The position numbers and the translations under genes were made by a program. From Phaeobacter sp. G2 (GTDB taxonomy: Bacteria > Pseudomonadota > Alphaproteobacteria > Rhodobacterales > Rhodobacteraceae): DNA of 64,000 nt. Under the pieces are notes generated by a model that was not told the origin of the DNA, did not search any database, and saw nothing but the letters and a program-made list of their open reading frames with translations. Location: contig CP104105.1 of the NCBI GenBank assembly GCA_025163595.1, positions 45,762 to 109,761 on the forward strand, read 5' to 3'. Shown one piece after another: positions 1 to 9,314 of the stretch (position 1 is the stretch's first letter; each line of letters starts with the position of its first letter).

Positions 1-310
1 CAGCAAGGGGTTTAAAACACCCGTGGCCCGTGTTGCTGAGGCGCTGAACGAAGAAAAGGGTCAGGTCATTGTGGCCGGCCACTCGGATAATATCCCTATT
101 CGCTCGTCGCGCTTCCCCTCCAACATGGCGCTATCTTTGGCACGGGCCAAATCGGTGATGACGGGCATGGCTCAGGTCTTTAACGACCCGACGCGTCTGT
201 CTGCCGAAGGCCGTGCAGAAAAAGAGCCCATTGCCGACAACGGCACCAAGGCCGGGCGGGCCAAGAACCGCCGTATCGAGATCTTGCTGGTGCAGGAGGT
301 TGACCAATGA
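1..310 (+). CDS. tssL: TssL C-terminal OmpA-like domain (partial, 5' end outside window)
   Basis: The reading frame is already open at base 2 and stops at 310, so only the C-terminal end of a longer protein is present. The visible part is an OmpA-like peptidoglycan-binding module: a GHSDNIP stretch (the GHTD motif of the family), an LSLARAKSV helix, and the closing NRRIEI motif. Its stop overlaps the start of tssM by 4 bp, which fits the extended form of TssL (DotU domain, membrane segment, periplasmic OmpA domain) that anchors the type VI secretion membrane complex to the cell wall. The DotU part itself is not visible, so a separate OmpA protein cannot be fully excluded. A GTG at 23 could be misread as a start, but translation upstream of it continues without a break. 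Confidence 0.8.
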   Translation, partial: SKGFKTPVARVAEALNEEKGQVIVAGHSDNIPIRSSRFPSNMALSLARAKSVMTGMAQVFNDPTRLSAEGRAEKEPIADNGTKAGRAKNRRIEILLVQEVDQ

Positions 311-3300
311 TCCGCCGTTATCTTTTGCCGATGTTTCGATCGCTCTATTCGGCGCTCATCCTGCTGGCGATCGCGCTTTCAGCCTGTACCTGGTTTTTTG
401 CGCCCTACATTGGCAGCGCTGACTGGCGTCCCTTTGACGGCATTCAGGCGCGGGTGATCACCATTGCGGTGATCTGGGTCCTGACCCTGCTGATCATCGG
501 ATTGGTATTCTGGCTGCGACGCCGCCGTGACCGAGCGATGGCTGACGACATGGTCGAAGCCGCAGATGTTGTCGATGATGACGATGTGATGCTGGAAGAA
601 ATCGGCGAGCTGCGTGGAAAATTCAAGCAGGCGATGGCAGAGCTGCGCAAGTCCAAAAACGGGCGGCGGCATCTGAATGTGCTGCCTTGGTATGTGATCA
701 TTGGCCCGCCGGGATCAGGGAAAACCACGGCCATTGTGAACTCGGGCCTGCAGTTTCCCCTGGCGGACAAGCTGGGCAAAGCCGCCATTGGTGGTGTTGG
801 CGGCACGCGCAACTGTGATTGGTGGTTCACCAATGACGCGGTGCTGATCGACACCGCCGGGCGCTATACCACACAGGAAAGCGACGCAGAGGCAGACAAT
901 GTCGCCTGGCTTGGCTTTTTGGGCCTGTTGAAAAAGTACCGCAAGCGCCAGCCAATCAATGGGGCTTTGGTGGCGATCTCGCTGTCGGATCTTTCGCTGC
1001 AGGACGAGATGACACAAAAATCCCATGCCCAGGCTGTGCGGCGGCGCTTGTCTGAGCTGCGCGAACGGCTTGGGGTGCGCTTTCCGGTCTATGTTCTGTT
1101 CACCAAGGCCGACCTCATCGCGGGCTTTCAGGAGTATTTTGACACTCTTGGCAAAGAAGAGCGCGAGCAGGTCTGGGGCTTTACCCTGCCGCTGATCAAA
1201 AGCAAAAAAGACGCCGCCGCAATTGAGCATTTTGACGAGGAGTTTGCAGGGCTTCTGGGGCAGATGAATGCGCAGCTGTTGGAGAAAATGCAGGCAGAAA
1301 CCGATCATCAGCGCCGCGCGCTGGTGGCAGGTTTCCCGTCGCAGCTGGCCTCGATGCGGGCCGTGGCCAAAGAGTTTCTGACCGAGGTCTTTCAGGACAA
1401 CCGTTATGAGCAACGCCAGATGCTGCGAGGGGTCTATTTCACCTCCGGGACTCAGGAAGGGACGCCGATTGACCGGCTGATGCTGGGCATGGCGCAGACC
1501 TTTGGCATTGGACGGCAAGCCATCGGCACCGGCCAGGGGACGGGGCGGTCCTTTTTCCTGACCCGCTTGTTTGAAGGCGTGTTGTTCCCCGAGGCCGGCC
1601 TGGTTTCCGCAGATGACAAGGTTGAGCGCCGCTATCGTTGGACGCGGCGCGCGGCGATTACCGCAACTGTACTGGTGGCTGCGGCCATGGGCGGGCTTTG
1701 GGTGAATTCCTTCTTTCAGAACGCCGAGTTCATTCGTAAGGCCGAGGCGCAGGTTGTCGAGTATCAGGCTAGGGCCGCAACCCTGCCAGCCAGTCCAGTG
1801 GGCGATACCGATCTTGTGCCGGTGGCGGAGGCACTTAACTTGCTGCGTGACATGCCGGGCAATCCGGTGTTGTCAGATCCGCAGCCTGAACGCGCCATGA
1901 CATATGGCCTGTATCAGGGCGAGGTCATTGGCACCCAGACGGCACAGACCTATCGCGCCGCGCTGAACCAACGCCTGTTGCCGCGGCTTCTGGTGCGTCT
2001 GGAAGAACAAATTGCAGGTAATGTGAACAATCCTGATGTGCTGTATGAAGCGCTGAAGATCTATTTGATGCTGGGCCTGCAGGGGCCGATGAATCCGGAT
2101 CTGGTCAAGGAATGGATGCGGCTGGATTGGGAATTGGTGGCCTATCCTGGCGCCGCACGTGGGCAGATGCGCAATGACTTGATGGATCATTTGTCGGCGC
2201 TGCTGTCGCAACCGATGGAAGAGATCGCCCTGAACGGTCCACTGGTGGAGCAGGCGCAGAATATCCTGTCGGAAATGCCGCTGGCACAGCGGGTTTACAA
2301 CGGGATCATCAATTCCAATCAGGCGACCAGCCTGCCAAAATGGCGTTTGACCGAAATTGGCGGTCCTTCGGTAAAGCGGGTCCTTGTGCGCAGCTCTGGT
2401 AAGCCGCTGAACGAAGGTGTCGAGGGTATTTTTACCTATGACGGCTTTAACAACGTGTTTTTGCCCGAAGCGGTGAGTGTTTCCGAACGGGTACAGAATG
2501 AGGCCTGGGTTCTGGGCGAACGGGCGGGGGATGGCCAAAGTGAAGCGGCGCTTTTGGCGTTGAGCCGCGATGTGCTGGATCTCTATTACAACGATTATAT
2601 CAGCCGCTATGACCAGATCTTGGGGGATGTTGATATCGTGCCGCTGGAGTCGCTCAGCCATGCGGTTGAAGTGACAAATGTCCTGTCCGGGCCGACCTCG
2701 CCGATTATGAATATCCTGACGGAAATCAGCCGCGAAACCCGGCTGGCCGAGGATCGATCAGCACTGGATTCCGCTTCGCTGAACGAGGGTGTTTCCCAGG
2801 TTGTCGGCATCGAAACCCGGTCGGGTATGTCCATTCAGGGGCAAATTCTGCTGGAAGCTCTGATCAATTCTGCCGCCAACGCGCCAGGAGAGGCCCCCAA
2901 ACCGCCAGGGTCCTATGTGCAGGAACGCTTTCAGTGGCTGCACGATCTGGTGGTCCGGCTAGAGGGGCAGCCTTCGCGGTTGGATGACCTGATGGGGTCT
3001 TTGCAACTGGTCTATCAAGAGCTGAACAAGATGTCGTTCAGCGGTGTGGCCTCGGGGGAAAGTGGTCAGGCGCTGCTGCAATTCCAGCAGACGGCGTCGC
3101 GGATTGACGGGCCTATTCAACGCTGGGCAACACAGATTTCGGCGGGCTCGTCTGGCATTACATCCGAGGGCACGCGGGCGTCGATCAACGCGCGCTGGCA
3201 ATCTGCGGTACTGCCGTTTTGTCAAAAGGCCCTGGACAACCGCTATCCGTTCAACCGGCGTGCGCGGGCGGATGTGGCGATGGTGGACTTTGCCAAGCTT

Positions 3301-3879
3301 TTTGCCCCGGGTGGGCTTATCGACGGGTTTTTTGATGAAAACCTGCTGAAATATGTCGATACCCGCAGCCGGCCCTGGACCTGGAAACGGGTGAATGACG
3401 TTGATCTGGGGATTAGCCAAGCAGTGTTGCAGCAGATGCAATATGCCGCTGAAATCCGTGATGCCTTCTTTAATGGGGCGGCTAATCCTTCAGTTCAGTT
3501 TCAGATCACCCCAAAGGCGCTGGACCCCAAGGCGAAAGAAGTTCTGCTGGAAATTGACGGGTCAAAGGTCAGTTACAATCACCGCATGGGGCAACCGACA
3601 CCGGTGGCGGTGAACTGGCCCGGATCCGTTGGCCTGGCCCGGATTACCCTGCTGCCGCAGCGGCGTGGCAATGAAAACACCCTGTCGCGTGATGGGCCCT
3701 GGGCCTGGTTCCGGCTGCTGGATGCGGCAGAGGTGCGGCGCACCAATGTCAGCGACCGACGCCGGGTGAACTTCCGTGTTGGCGGCCGCCTGGCCCTGTT
3801 TGAGTTGCAATCGGGATCGGTGGTGAACCCCTTTGCCCTGCCTGCCATGGCAAAATTCCGCTGCCCGAAGTCGATGTGA
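307..3879 (+). CDS. tssM: Type VI secretion system membrane protein TssM (IcmF)
   Basis: TssM is the large inner-membrane subunit of the TssJLM complex and spans to the periplasm. The 1190-residue length is normal. Two membrane segments lie near residues 10-30 and 48-68. A cytoplasmic P-loop domain follows, with Walker A GPPGSGKTT at residues 133-141 and a Walker-B-like VLIDTAGRY at 179-187, so this is an ATP-binding type of TssM. A third membrane segment lies at about 447-465, and the remaining ~720 residues should be periplasmic. The ATG at 307 overlaps the tssL stop (ATGA) and the tssM stop overlaps tagF, which indicates translational coupling. No frameshift or missing motif was seen. Confidence 0.93.
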   Translation: MIRRYLLPMFRSLYSALILLAIALSACTWFFAPYIGSADWRPFDGIQARVITIAVIWVLTLLIIGLVFWLRRRRDRAMADDMVEAADVVDDDDVMLEEIGELRGKFKQAMAELRKSKNGRRHLNVLPWYVIIGPPGSGKTTAIVNSGLQFPLADKLGKAAIGGVGGTRNCDWWFTNDAVLIDTAGRYTTQESDAEADNVAWLGFLGLLKKYRKRQPINGALVAISLSDLSLQDEMTQKSHAQAVRRRLSELRERLGVRFPVYVLFTKADLIAGFQEYFDTLGKEEREQVWGFTLPLIKSKKDAAAIEHFDEEFAGLLGQMNAQLLEKMQAETDHQRRALVAGFPSQLASMRAVAKEFLTEVFQDNRYEQRQMLRGVYFTSGTQEGTPIDRLMLGMAQTFGIGRQAIGTGQGTGRSFFLTRLFEGVLFPEAGLVSADDKVERRYRWTRRAAITATVLVAAAMGGLWVNSFFQNAEFIRKAEAQVVEYQARAATLPASPVGDTDLVPVAEALNLLRDMPGNPVLSDPQPERAMTYGLYQGEVIGTQTAQTYRAALNQRLLPRLLVRLEEQIAGNVNNPDVLYEALKIYLMLGLQGPMNPDLVKEWMRLDWELVAYPGAARGQMRNDLMDHLSALLSQPMEEIALNGPLVEQAQNILSEMPLAQRVYNGIINSNQATSLPKWRLTEIGGPSVKRVLVRSSGKPLNEGVEGIFTYDGFNNVFLPEAVSVSERVQNEAWVLGERAGDGQSEAALLALSRDVLDLYYNDYISRYDQILGDVDIVPLESLSHAVEVTNVLSGPTSPIMNILTEISRETRLAEDRSALDSASLNEGVSQVVGIETRSGMSIQGQILLEALINSAANAPGEAPKPPGSYVQERFQWLHDLVVRLEGQPSRLDDLMGSLQLVYQELNKMSFSGVASGESGQALLQFQQTASRIDGPIQRWATQISAGSSGITSEGTRASINARWQSAVLPFCQKALDNRYPFNRRARADVAMVDFAKLFAPGGLIDGFFDENLLKYVDTRSRPWTWKRVNDVDLGISQAVLQQMQYAAEIRDAFFNGAANPSVQFQITPKALDPKAKEVLLEIDGSKVSYNHRMGQPTPVAVNWPGSVGLARITLLPQRRGNENTLSRDGPWAWFRLLDAAEVRRTNVSDRRRVNFRVGGRLALFELQSGSVVNPFALPAMAKFRCPKSM

Positions 3880-4565
3880 TGGCGGCGGGGTTTGGAGCCT
3901 TTGGCAAGATGCCCGACGTCGGAGATTTCTTCCGGATCAATGTGGCGGGTGGATTTGTGCGGGTTTGGGACAACTGGGTGCAGCAGCTGATGATGGAGGG
4001 GCAGGCCCAGTACGGTGCGGGGTTCGACAGCCACTATATGTCGGCGCCGCTATGGCGGTTCACCCTGGCGGCTGGCCTGGCTGGCCCCAGCAAGATCATG
4101 GGGGTTTTGATGCCCTCGGTGGATCGTGTTGGCCGTCGGTTTCCGCTGACGCTGGTATTGCCGTTGGAGACCCCGGGGCCGCCGGCGCTGGATCATCTGC
4201 GCGAGGGGGCCTTGTTTGAAAAGCTGGAAGACATCGCGCTTTCGACGCTTGAAAATGGCATGACAATAACCCGGCTAGAACAACAACTCCAATCTCTGGA
4301 GGTGCCGGGATTGCGCGCATCCGTTCCTCTGCGGCAGCAGGGGGAGACGCTGGTTCTGACGGGAAGCGGCGGTGACGATTCTCTGGTTGCGATCCATCTT
4401 GCTGGCGCCCTGCTGGCAAAACAGGTGCCAGGCGGCGGGGTCTGGAGCACCTACCTGGAGAGTGGGCCGCGGATGATGGTCAGACCGGATTTGCCCCTAG
4501 GACATGCGGGGTCTGGGTTGTTTGATCTTGCGGCACCAATATGGCGGGAGGCCCAACCGATATGA
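3879..4565 (+). CDS. tagF: Type VI secretion-associated protein TagF
   Basis: The 228-residue protein opens with a GFGAFGKMPDVGDFF motif, the hallmark of the TagF (BMA_A0400) family, and carries a later DRVGRRFPLTL stretch also typical of it. In systems studied elsewhere TagF is a post-translational repressor of type VI secretion that works beside the PpkA/PppA phosphorylation switch, and some homologues are fused to PppA. Here the gene is separate but abuts pppA, with which it overlaps by 4 bp. I chose the ATG at 3879, which shares one base with the tssM stop; a GTG three bases earlier is possible. The protein is probably cytoplasmic, since no signal or membrane segment is visible. Confidence 0.85.
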   Translation: MAAGFGAFGKMPDVGDFFRINVAGGFVRVWDNWVQQLMMEGQAQYGAGFDSHYMSAPLWRFTLAAGLAGPSKIMGVLMPSVDRVGRRFPLTLVLPLETPGPPALDHLREGALFEKLEDIALSTLENGMTITRLEQQLQSLEVPGLRASVPLRQQGETLVLTGSGGDDSLVAIHLAGALLAKQVPGGGVWSTYLESGPRMMVRPDLPLGHAGSGLFDLAAPIWREAQPI

Positions 4566-5284
4566 CAAATGATAAGACATACCGTTTTGCGGCGCAGACC
4601 CATGTGGGGCTGAAACGAAAGGTCAATGAGGATGCGATCCTTGCCTTGCCAGACCATGATATCTGGTTGATCTCTGACGGGATGGGCGGGCATCAGGCCG
4701 GAGATTTCGCAAGCGCCTTGATTGTCGACACTGTAGCGACGCTGCCGCTTGGGCTGGACCCGGCTGCAAAGATGCACGGGCTGCGCGACAGAATACAAAA
4801 CGCCCACCACGCCATCCAGGCCGAGGCCGCAGCGCGTGGCGGTGGCACGATTGGCGCGACGGTTGTGGCGCTGATCCTGGCGAACGGTCATTTTGTTTGC
4901 CTTTGGGCCGGGGACAGCCGGATCTATAGGCTGCGAAATGGTACGATCGAGATGCTGACCAGCGATCATTCCGCCGTGGCTGATTTCGTTCTGGCGGGCA
5001 AGATGACCTGGGACGAAGCCGATCAACACCCCCACGCCAATGCGATCACCCGCGCCGTTGGGGTGGGTGACGCGCTGGAACTGGATAAGGTTCGGGGTAT
5101 GGTCGAAAGCGGGGACCGGTTCCTGATCTGCTCTGACGGTTTGACCAAATACGCGACCTTTCCCATTCTGCAGGAGGTGCTTTCGACAGCACCGCTGGAA
5201 ACCGTTGGTGATCGCCTGTTGCAGATCGCCCTGGAGGGCGGTGGAGCCGACAATATCTCCCACATTATTGTCGATGTGATTTGA
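4562..5284 (+). CDS. pppA: PP2C-family serine/threonine phosphatase of the type VI secretion control module
   Basis: This is a 240-residue PP2C (PPM) phosphatase. The metal-binding motifs are in order: KVNEDA near the N-terminus, DGMGGH in the first third, GDSRIYR in the middle, ICSDGLTKY and DNIS near the C-terminus. PppA dephosphorylates Fha-type or other targets of the kinase PpkA and so turns type VI secretion off. The start at 4562 is chosen because it gives an ATGA overlap with tagF and has GGGAGG (4546-4551) at normal spacing; an upstream in-frame ATG at 4541 would add seven residues and lacks this spacing. It is the last gene of the rightward tss operon and faces the kinase gene tail to tail. 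Confidence 0.88.
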   Translation: MTNDKTYRFAAQTHVGLKRKVNEDAILALPDHDIWLISDGMGGHQAGDFASALIVDTVATLPLGLDPAAKMHGLRDRIQNAHHAIQAEAAARGGGTIGATVVALILANGHFVCLWAGDSRIYRLRNGTIEMLTSDHSAVADFVLAGKMTWDEADQHPHANAITRAVGVGDALELDKVRGMVESGDRFLICSDGLTKYATFPILQEVLSTAPLETVGDRLLQIALEGGGADNISHIIVDVI

Positions 5285-5290
5285 CGTAAT

Positions 5291-5322
5291 AAAAAAACCG
5301 CGATGCTTTGATAGCGGATTTT
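5291..5322. terminator. Possible bidirectional terminator between pppA and the kinase gene
   Basis: A run of seven A bases is followed by CCGC, an 11-base loop, GCGG and then ATTTT. The stem is short (4 bp plus an imperfect A/T continuation), but it sits 7 bp after the pppA stop, between two convergent genes, where a shared terminator is expected. Confidence 0.4.
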
Positions 5323-5386
5323 CCTGAGGTTTCCCTTGGGGAGGCCGTGAGTGCGCCAGCAGTATCGAGAGCCTGACGCCTTGTCG

Positions 5387-7555
5387 TTATGGCAGGGCTG
5401 TTTCCAATATCTTGCTGTCCATAGAGAGGATCAACCCGGCATCCCGTGCGCTGTTTTCCTTGAGAGCTTCGGCAAAGCCAACGGCACTTTCGGAGGTTGG
5501 GCGCAGCCCGGCGAACAAGGGTTCCGATGAATGCAGAACCAAAACCCGGCTTTTGCCTAGGGTGCTATCGTCAACCCGGAAGGCAAGGCCACCATTCAGG
5601 GCAGATTCCGCCAGGGTATAGGCCACGCGCACAGAGAGTGGGCCCGTTGTGTCACCGCGCAGCTCCGCAATCGAATTCTGTTGACGCGAGAGATTGGGCA
5701 GCAAGTGGAAGACATTGCCAGAGACATCAAGGATGGAAACCGTCAGAAATCCTGAAGTGATTGAGGCCGGCAGTTTTACATCAATAACCGGGTTTTCGCC
5801 GACAAAGAAACGACCCGAAGGATTGGGCGTACTTTCATTGCCGGTGCTGAATACCACATCTATTTTTCCTGTGGGTGCCTTGGGCAACGCCGCTTCGACA
5901 ATGCAGAGCGAGGGGTTCAGGATCTCAACCTTCAGGGCGATCTTGCGGTTTCCGACGAGACCGCGCAGGGCGTCGAACATCCGAACACGGGTCTCCGATC
6001 CGGCAAGCCGCCCGGTTACGGTGATTGTATCCTCGGGGCCAAATCCGCCCCCCACAGAGCCAGGACTGACATTTAGCGGTCCGCAGTCTTCAAAGCCGCC
6101 AACCAGGCCGCGGACCTGTGAAATGGCCACAACGGGTAGCCGATAGGTGATTTGCACGGCTCCGTCCAAACCACCCGGCAGCCCGTCTGCGAATTTGGCG
6201 TTCAGCGCGGCGGCCAGATCCGGGTCACTAGTGATTCCGCTCAGCTTTGCCTGATTGTCGCTGACCGTCAGCCGCCACTGCTGAAGATCCGACAGCGGGC
6301 GAACTGTCGCCAGAACATCCTGGGCCCAGCTATCGGAAATCGCCCCGCTTGAGAGGGAGATATCGGCTTGCTCCACCAGATCGGCCAGCGCAGTTCGACT
6401 GTCTTCAGAGGGCATATTGCCGACCGCGCGGGTTGGGCCGGTTTTTGGCTTTTCAACAATCAATGTAAAAGGCTGCGCCACGGGGTAGCTCGGCCCCAAC
6501 AAGGGATCAAGCAGGCCGGAGAAAAAGGCCCCCACCCCAGCGCCAACAAAGGCAAGTATCGCGACCAGAACCAGGATAGGCGCCTTGCTCCGGCCGCCTT
6601 CGGCTTTGGATGGTTTCTTTGGGGGGGATTGGGGCGTTTTCTTTGCGGCGGCTGCTGCATTTGGGACGATGATTGTGGCCTCATCCGCAGGCGGTGCAGC
6701 CTCTGGCTCAATCGCTGCGTTGGGGTCGTTTTCGACGCGATCAAGAAAGGTCAGCACATCAGCTGCACTGCCGAGACGCCTGTCCGGATCCGGGTCGCAC
6801 ATCCGTTCGATAAGCTGTTTGAACGGCGTTGGCAGCCCCTCGGTATTCAGTGGCTTTTGTTTGTTTTCAACAACTTCCATTGGGTTGGCACCCAAGGACG
6901 GCGCGGCGCCGCGGAAATTAGCCAATAACAGCGCCCCCAGCGAATAGATATCGGCACGGGCATCCGTATTGCCCGACAGCTGTTCAGGCGCTGCATAGGA
7001 GTATTTGCCTGCAAATTCATTGCCAACAATGGTTTGGGCGCCAGGGTTGGTATCCTTGGCAATGCCAAAGTCAATAATAACAGCCTGTGCCGGATTGCCA
7101 TCGCGCAGGATAATATTGTCTGGGCTCAGATCTCGGTGGACGATATTGCGGGCATGTGCCGCTTTCAGGCCTTCTGCGACGCGCCGACAGATGATCAAAA
7201 GATCGGCTGCATCCATAGGCCCCTGTTTGAGTTTCTTGTCCAGGCCAGGTCCGTCGATGTAGTCCATCAGCAGGTATATATGGCCATCTGGTGTGCGATG
7301 ATTTTCCGAATACCGCACCACGGCATCATGGCGTATTTCGCGGATGTTTTCCTCGCGGGCCATAAGGACGGTAAAATCCTCATTCCCGGAGAATTCCTGT
7401 TTGAGAACCTTGATGGCGACCAGGTTCCCGGAAATCTCCGAGCGGGCCTTGTAGACGTTGGATGTCCCGCCTCGGCCCAAAAGCATTTCAATTCGATAGG
7501 TGTTGTTGAGCAGGTCGCCCGGTTGAAAAAGATCACCGGGCTGAGAGGTAATCAT
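5387..7555 (-). CDS. ppkA: Membrane Ser/Thr protein kinase (PpkA-like) of the type VI secretion locus
   Basis: This 722-residue protein has a complete Hanks-type kinase domain. The glycine loop GRGGTSNVY is at residues 27-35, the ATP lysine is K49 (VAIK), the catalytic loop HRDLSPDN has D142, and the DFG motif begins at D162. A low-complexity Ala/Pro/Lys linker follows, then one membrane segment at roughly residues 328-350 and a periplasmic region of ~370 residues with no fold I recognise. This is the layout of PpkA, which senses a periplasmic cue and phosphorylates a cytoplasmic target to switch on type VI secretion. The gene is convergent with tagF-pppA, so it is transcribed separately. A clear AAGGAT ribosome site precedes the ATG. 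The symbol is by role and context; the periplasmic part may differ from known PpkA proteins. Confidence 0.82.
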   Translation of the reverse strand: MITSQPGDLFQPGDLLNNTYRIEMLLGRGGTSNVYKARSEISGNLVAIKVLKQEFSGNEDFTVLMAREENIREIRHDAVVRYSENHRTPDGHIYLLMDYIDGPGLDKKLKQGPMDAADLLIICRRVAEGLKAAHARNIVHRDLSPDNIILRDGNPAQAVIIDFGIAKDTNPGAQTIVGNEFAGKYSYAAPEQLSGNTDARADIYSLGALLLANFRGAAPSLGANPMEVVENKQKPLNTEGLPTPFKQLIERMCDPDPDRRLGSAADVLTFLDRVENDPNAAIEPEAAPPADEATIIVPNAAAAAKKTPQSPPKKPSKAEGGRSKAPILVLVAILAFVGAGVGAFFSGLLDPLLGPSYPVAQPFTLIVEKPKTGPTRAVGNMPSEDSRTALADLVEQADISLSSGAISDSWAQDVLATVRPLSDLQQWRLTVSDNQAKLSGITSDPDLAAALNAKFADGLPGGLDGAVQITYRLPVVAISQVRGLVGGFEDCGPLNVSPGSVGGGFGPEDTITVTGRLAGSETRVRMFDALRGLVGNRKIALKVEILNPSLCIVEAALPKAPTGKIDVVFSTGNESTPNPSGRFFVGENPVIDVKLPASITSGFLTVSILDVSGNVFHLLPNLSRQQNSIAELRGDTTGPLSVRVAYTLAESALNGGLAFRVDDSTLGKSRVLVLHSSEPLFAGLRPTSESAVGFAEALKENSARDAGLILSMDSKILETALP

Positions 7556-7680
7556 CGCAGCCTATCCTTGTGCAAGCTCAGCGCTTTTGCAGCCCTTCCA
7601 GACACGGCAGGAAGAGCTATGCAAAACCGGAAAGGATGCACATCTTCAGGCCGCAACGGGGCCGGGTTGAATTGCATCTG

Positions 7681-8262
7681 TTAGCCCAGGGCCTGGAATT
7701 CTACCCGGCGATTTTCATCTGCCCGGGGGTTGGCTGCATTAAAGGGCGCTGCCTCTCCCATGCCGATCGCCTTGAGCATGTTTTCGGCAATGCCGCAGCT
7801 GCTGATCAGATGGCGACGGACCTCCTGTGCGCGCAGCAGGGAAAGCCGTTCATTGTAGCTGGCTGACCCAGAGCTATCCGTATGGCCAATGATCTGGAAA
7901 ACCGTTCCCTGCAGAAGCTGCATAGACGCGCACATATTCTCCAGCTTGGGTTGCTGATCAGCCCGCAGCGTGGCGCTATCGAAATCGAAGGAGATCTGCA
8001 GATTAATCTGTGATTGCTGATCAACCGGGGAATAATCTGCGTTGGAGGAAGCCACGGTGGCGGTTTCCTGAGCATCCGATGCCTGTGGCGCTGTTGCAGC
8101 GGCGCTTGGCGCAATCACCAATCCCCGGGTTTTTTGCTGTTGCAGGATCTTGGTAATTTCTTCCACAGACTGGTCGCCACTGTTCGCCTGGGCATGGGCA
8201 AGAGAGGCAGGCAATAGCAGAGCAGAACACATGAATGCGGCGATAATATTGTCGCGGACCAT
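7681..8262 (-). CDS. Secreted OmpA-family peptidoglycan-binding protein
   Basis: The protein has 193 residues when started at the ATG at 8262, which gives a clean signal peptide (a hydrophobic stretch ending in LAHAQA). An ORF extending upstream to 8376 would bury that signal, and GGGACAAG lies just before 8262. The C-terminal half is an OmpA domain: FDFDSATLR, IGHTDSSGS, a LRAQEVRRHL helix and NRRVEF at the end. The last ~110 residues should bind meso-diaminopimelate in the cell wall. The middle is an Ala/Thr/Ser-rich linker. The gene lies 125 bp upstream of the kinase on the same strand, so it may be a wall-anchored accessory of the secretion locus, but that is inference from position only. 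Confidence 0.75.
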   Translation of the reverse strand: MVRDNIIAAFMCSALLLPASLAHAQANSGDQSVEEITKILQQQKTRGLVIAPSAAATAPQASDAQETATVASSNADYSPVDQQSQINLQISFDFDSATLRADQQPKLENMCASMQLLQGTVFQIIGHTDSSGSASYNERLSLLRAQEVRRHLISSCGIAENMLKAIGMGEAAPFNAANPRADENRRVEFQALG

Positions 8263-8435
8263 AACTTGTCCCTTATACTGAAAAACATTACTTAAAAGAC
8301 TATACCACATAAATGGTTCTGCCAATGGGCCGGGGTGAATAAGAGCCTTGTCGTATGCGGTGAAATTTTTGGTCAAAGGGCTTTACTCGGCTGCGTCCTG
8401 CGCCTTGAATGGTTGGGTATTGATTTGAGGGTGTT

Positions 8436-9275
8436 ATGCGGATTTTACCGGCGATTATTATCTGTATCGGGGTGCTGTTGGCACCTGCGGTCTGGATTGG
8501 CTTGAAATGGATGCTTTCCGAAGAGGACTTCCAGGGGGCATCGGTTGATTCCACGGCGCGAATCGAAATTGAAATGCTGCGCCAGCAGATCGAGGATCTG
8601 CAATTGCGGTTGACCGATCTTCAGACCGAGGTAGCGCGCCTGCCGCTGGCAAATGGTGGCCAGATTGCGCCGTCCGGTTCGTCTGCCGAAGCCGAGCGCG
8701 AGATCTGGGATCAGACCGAAGGGGCGGATCTTGACTATGCTCAGGTTGTGCTGATTGCCGATCGGGTGAACGTCAATCGCGGCTTACAGGTAACTGGTGG
8801 GAAGTATCTCACGGAACGTCTGGGGCGGCCACGGGAAACTCTGAACGACACATGCCAGCCGATGACCAACCCCGAGCTGAAGGAAAAATTGGTGACAGAA
8901 CAAGTTGGCCCAATCCGGGTCAGCATGCTGCGGCCGGCCATCGAGAGCCTGAAGGTGGTGTTTGAAAACATCCGACAGGCTGATCCGGATCTCTACAATC
9001 GCATCAATACCGCCGGGGCGCTGTGTGTGCGTCGTATCCGGGGCACCACCAATTCACTGTCCACCCATAGCTATGGTTTGGCTGTTGATCTGAATATTGA
9101 TGGTCAGTTGGATAATTTTACCGATGGGAAGACCCAATTGGGGCTGACCATCATGGCGGATTTTTTCTTTGACGAAGGCTGGGTCTGGGGCGCCGGTTTC
9201 CGTCGCGAAGACAGCATGCATTTTGAAATCAGCCGTCGCCAACTGGATGCCTGGATCGCAGAAGGCCGCCTATAG
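8436..9275 (+). CDS. Membrane-anchored M15-like peptidase (D-Ala-D-Ala carboxypeptidase / endopeptidase fold)
   Basis: The 279 residues start with one membrane segment (about 4-24). A predicted coiled coil at about 43-68, rich in Glu/Gln/Leu heptads, follows, then a C-terminal enzymatic domain. That domain has STHSYGLAVDLN, with H211 and D218 in the HxxxxxxD zinc pattern, and a final SMHFE with H262, which together match the metal site of the M15 peptidase superfamily (VanY/M15_4). A TACQP-like start of the domain is also seen (TCQPM). The enzyme would face the periplasm and cut peptidoglycan peptides. Next to a type VI secretion locus it could open the wall for assembly of the apparatus, as proposed for TagX-type hydrolases, or be unrelated. 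ATG 8436 has GAGGG at good spacing. Confidence 0.72.
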   Translation: MRILPAIIICIGVLLAPAVWIGLKWMLSEEDFQGASVDSTARIEIEMLRQQIEDLQLRLTDLQTEVARLPLANGGQIAPSGSSAEAEREIWDQTEGADLDYAQVVLIADRVNVNRGLQVTGGKYLTERLGRPRETLNDTCQPMTNPELKEKLVTEQVGPIRVSMLRPAIESLKVVFENIRQADPDLYNRINTAGALCVRRIRGTTNSLSTHSYGLAVDLNIDGQLDNFTDGKTQLGLTIMADFFFDEGWVWGAGFRREDSMHFEISRRQLDAWIAEGRL

Positions 9276-9314
9276 GTGACCCTTCTGCGTATCTGGCTTG
9301 CAAGGCTCCAGGAC

